From contig NZ_FOVK01000002.1 in NCBI RefSeq assembly GCF_900115135.1, positions 318,512-382,511 on the forward strand: 64,000 nt of DNA. The letters are read 5' to 3'. The notes under the pieces were generated by a model. It ran no database searches. It saw nothing but the letters and a program-made list of their open reading frames with translations, and was not told where the DNA came from. The translations under genes were made by a program, and so were the position numbers. Position 1 is the stretch's first letter; each line of letters starts with the position of its first letter. This DNA comes from Proteiniclasticum ruminis (lineage in GTDB: Bacteria > Bacillota > Clostridia > Clostridiales > Clostridiaceae). Positions 62,201 through 64,000 of this stretch are shown here, in pieces.

Positions 62201-63040
62201 TTGAGAGTTTTAGTTTATGGAACGGGAACTATGGGAAAGGGAATTAGTCAAATCTTTGCTCAGAATAACCACAAGGTATTATTATTCAATCCAAATATTG
62301 AAAGTTCTAAACGAGCACTAAAAAATATAGAAAATGGATTTGAAAAGTTGGTTACAAAAGGAAAGCTAACAGAAGAAAATAAAAACAAATTTATAAATAA
62401 TATTGAAATAGTAGACTCAATAAAGAGTGCTGATGATGTTGATATAGCAATAGAAGCTGTCTCTGAGAACATGGATATTAAGAAAACTAAATTCATCGAA
62501 ATGGATAAGTTTATTAATAGCGAAGCAATTCTTGCAACTAATACATCGTCCTTGTCTATTACAGAATTGGCTTTGGTAACGAAACGTCCAGATAAAGTTG
62601 TCGGAATGCATTTCTTCAACCCTGCACCGATAATGCAGTTAGTTGAAATTATTAATGGTATGACTACATCTACTGAAACAATTGAATTTGTACAGAGCCT
62701 TTCTAAAGAACTTGGAAAAAAGCCTGTCTTGGTGGAAGAAGCACCAGGGTTTATCGTAAATAGAATGCTTATACCAATGATAAATGAAGCGATTTCAATA
62801 TATAGTGAAGGTGTTGCAACAATCGAAGATATTGATACTGCAATGAAAAGTGGTGCAAATCATCCAATTGGACCATTGGCCTTAGCAGATTTAATCGGTT
62901 TAGATGTTTGTTTGAACATCATGGATATTCTTCATGCTGAATTTGGATTAGATAAGTATACCGCTCATCCGTTACTAAGAAAAATGGTAAGAGCTAAAAA
63001 ATTAGGCAGAAAAACAAGAGAAGGTTTCTACAAGTATTAA
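62201..63040 (+). CDS. 3-hydroxyacyl-CoA dehydrogenase (3-hydroxybutyryl-CoA dehydrogenase type)
   Basis: About 279 residues from a TTG at 62201 with GGGAGG seven bases upstream; the frame also opens at 62186, but that start contains the ribosome site. The N-terminal NAD-binding motif is YGTGTMGKGISQIFAQN. Family residues are present: Ser in ATNTSSLSITEL, His in MHFFNPAPIM, Glu in QLVEIING and Asn in GFIVNRMLIP. The C-terminal domain ends KKLGRKTREGFYKY, typical of the short clostridial Hbd enzymes that reduce acetoacetyl-CoA in butyrate synthesis. It is out of place between two sugar-nucleotide genes, with none of its usual partners (crotonase, thiolase, acyl-CoA dehydrogenase), and its codons are more AT-rich than those of the dehydratase gene. 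It may act on a different acyl or polyol substrate. Confidence 0.85.
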   Translation: MRVLVYGTGTMGKGISQIFAQNNHKVLLFNPNIESSKRALKNIENGFEKLVTKGKLTEENKNKFINNIEIVDSIKSADDVDIAIEAVSENMDIKKTKFIEMDKFINSEAILATNTSSLSITELALVTKRPDKVVGMHFFNPAPIMQLVEIINGMTTSTETIEFVQSLSKELGKKPVLVEEAPGFIVNRMLIPMINEAISIYSEGVATIEDIDTAMKSGANHPIGPLALADLIGLDVCLNIMDILHAEFGLDKYTAHPLLRKMVRAKKLGRKTREGFYKY

Positions 63041-63060
63041 TAGAAAGGGATGACGGTAAA

Positions 63061-64000
63061 ATGGCTGAGAATAAAAAAATATGGCTCTCTTCACCTCACA
63101 TGAGCGATGAAGGGTATGAAATGCAATATGTACAAGAAGCATTCGATACAAACTGGGTAGCACCACTTGGACCGAATGTAAATGAGTTTGAGAAAGAGCT
63201 TGCTGCAAAAGTAGGTTCAAAACATGCAGCAGCAATGACTTCTGGTACAGGAGCCATTCATCTAGCTCTTAAAGCAGCTGGCGTTGGTGAAGGTGATATC
63301 GTATTTTGTCCAACCCTTACTTTTTCTGCAACAGCCAATCCGATTATCTATCAGAACGCAACTCCTGTCTTTATCGACAGTGATTATGAAACTTGGAATA
63401 TGGATCCTAAAGCACTAGAAGCAGCCTTCGAGAAGTATGGTGATAAGGTGAAGGCTGTTTTAGTTGTGCATTTATATGGTCTTTCTGCTGATATGGATAA
63501 GATCATGGGAATTTGCAGTAGTTACAATGTGACCGTCATTGAAGATGCGGCTGAATCTTTAGGTGCTTATTATAAAGGAAAACATACTGGAACTTTTGGT
63601 GAGTTCGGTGTGTTCTCGTTTAATGGGAACAAGATTATCACCACATCAGGAGGAGGCATGCTTGTTTCTAATGATGAAGTAAAAATCAAGAAAGTTAGAT
63701 TCTGGTCTACACAGTCTAGAGACGCAGCAAGGCACTACCAACATAGCGAATTAGGGTTCAATTACCGCATGAGTAATATTGTGGCTGGGATTGGTAGAGG
63801 ACAGCTTAAAGTGTTGGAACAGAGAGTGGCAAAGAAGAAATATATCTTTGAGTTTTATATGAAAGAATTAGGTGATCTTGAAGGTGTAGACTTCATGCCA
63901 ATCAATGACTGGAATGAGCCGAACTACTGGCTGAGTGTTATGACATTAAAGGGTAATGTTAGTCCAACAGAGGTTATGGAAGCGTTAGAGGAAGAGAATA
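63061..64000 (+). CDS. DegT/DnrJ/EryC1/StrS-family sugar aminotransferase (cut by window end)
   Basis: At least 313 residues from the ATG at 63061 (AAGGGATGACGG upstream); the frame is still open at 64000. It begins MAENKKIWLSSPHMSDEG and has SKHAAAMTSGTGAIHLAL, DIVFCPTLTFSATANPI, VIEDAAESLGAYYKGK and FGVFSFNGNKIITTSGGGM, whose Lys should bind pyridoxal phosphate. Enzymes of this family transfer an amino group to a 4-keto-6-deoxy sugar nucleotide. With the upstream CapD/PglF-type dehydratase this suggests a UDP-4-amino-sugar pathway (PglE-like). The C terminus is not visible. Confidence 0.92.
   Translation, partial: MAENKKIWLSSPHMSDEGYEMQYVQEAFDTNWVAPLGPNVNEFEKELAAKVGSKHAAAMTSGTGAIHLALKAAGVGEGDIVFCPTLTFSATANPIIYQNATPVFIDSDYETWNMDPKALEAAFEKYGDKVKAVLVVHLYGLSADMDKIMGICSSYNVTVIEDAAESLGAYYKGKHTGTFGEFGVFSFNGNKIITTSGGGMLVSNDEVKIKKVRFWSTQSRDAARHYQHSELGFNYRMSNIVAGIGRGQLKVLEQRVAKKKYIFEFYMKELGDLEGVDFMPINDWNEPNYWLSVMTLKGNVSPTEVMEALEEEN

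Overview
The window looks like chromosome from a low-GC, Gram-positive anaerobe of the class Clostridia. The reasons are AT-rich intergenic DNA, strong AGGAGG-type ribosome binding sites, TTG/GTG starts, intrinsic terminators, and above all seven large secreted proteins built on ChW repeats (clostridial hydrophobic repeats with a conserved Gly-Trp), a family best known from clostridia. No rRNA, tRNA, CRISPR array, insertion sequence or phage gene was seen.

Layout. 1-1.6 kb: a small membrane protein and a nucleotidyltransferase, both on the minus strand. 2.0-12.7 kb: three ChW exoproteins, namely a subtilase (S8) protease, an N-acetylmuramoyl-L-alanine amidase and a glucosaminidase. 13.0-17.5 kb: a lic1-like phosphocholine operon with a winged-HTH/cytidylyltransferase/choline kinase fusion, a second LicC-like protein, a second choline kinase and a LicB-like permease. 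17.9-27.0 kb: a surface-polymer cluster with five glycosyltransferases, a Wzy-like polymerase, a LicD phosphocholine transferase, a MurJ/MviN-type flippase and a divergent LCP protein. 27.1-32.5 kb: rmlABCD (dTDP-L-rhamnose), an initiating sugar-phosphate transferase and wecB. 33-49.7 kb: four more ChW exoproteins, namely a 2366-residue tandem-module protein, a BspA-type LRR protein, a transglutaminase-like protein and, convergent on the minus strand, a VanY-like carboxypeptidase. 51.3-58.2 kb: an Mga-like regulator and an LPXTG-anchored adhesin. 58.9-64 kb: the start of a second polysaccharide locus with a chain-length protein, a UDP-sugar 4,6-dehydratase and a DegT aminotransferase cut by the window edge; a frameshifted pseudopilin and a 3-hydroxyacyl-CoA dehydrogenase sit in between.

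How it fits together. The central block can activate choline (LicA/LicC), probably import it (LicB), and transfer phosphocholine (LicD) to a rhamnose-containing, Wzy/flippase-assembled polymer that an LCP-like protein could attach to the wall. The flanking genes encode murein hydrolases and other exoproteins that carry ChW repeats in place of sortase signals. This resembles the pneumococcal arrangement, in which phosphocholine-decorated teichoic acid retains choline-binding amidases and glucosaminidases, but with a different repeat. That the polymer made here is the ligand of the ChW repeats is an inference, and is the main hypothesis offered. By my reading there are 54 ChW repeats in seven proteins, always in multiples of three, with three recognisably different repeat types in fixed order.
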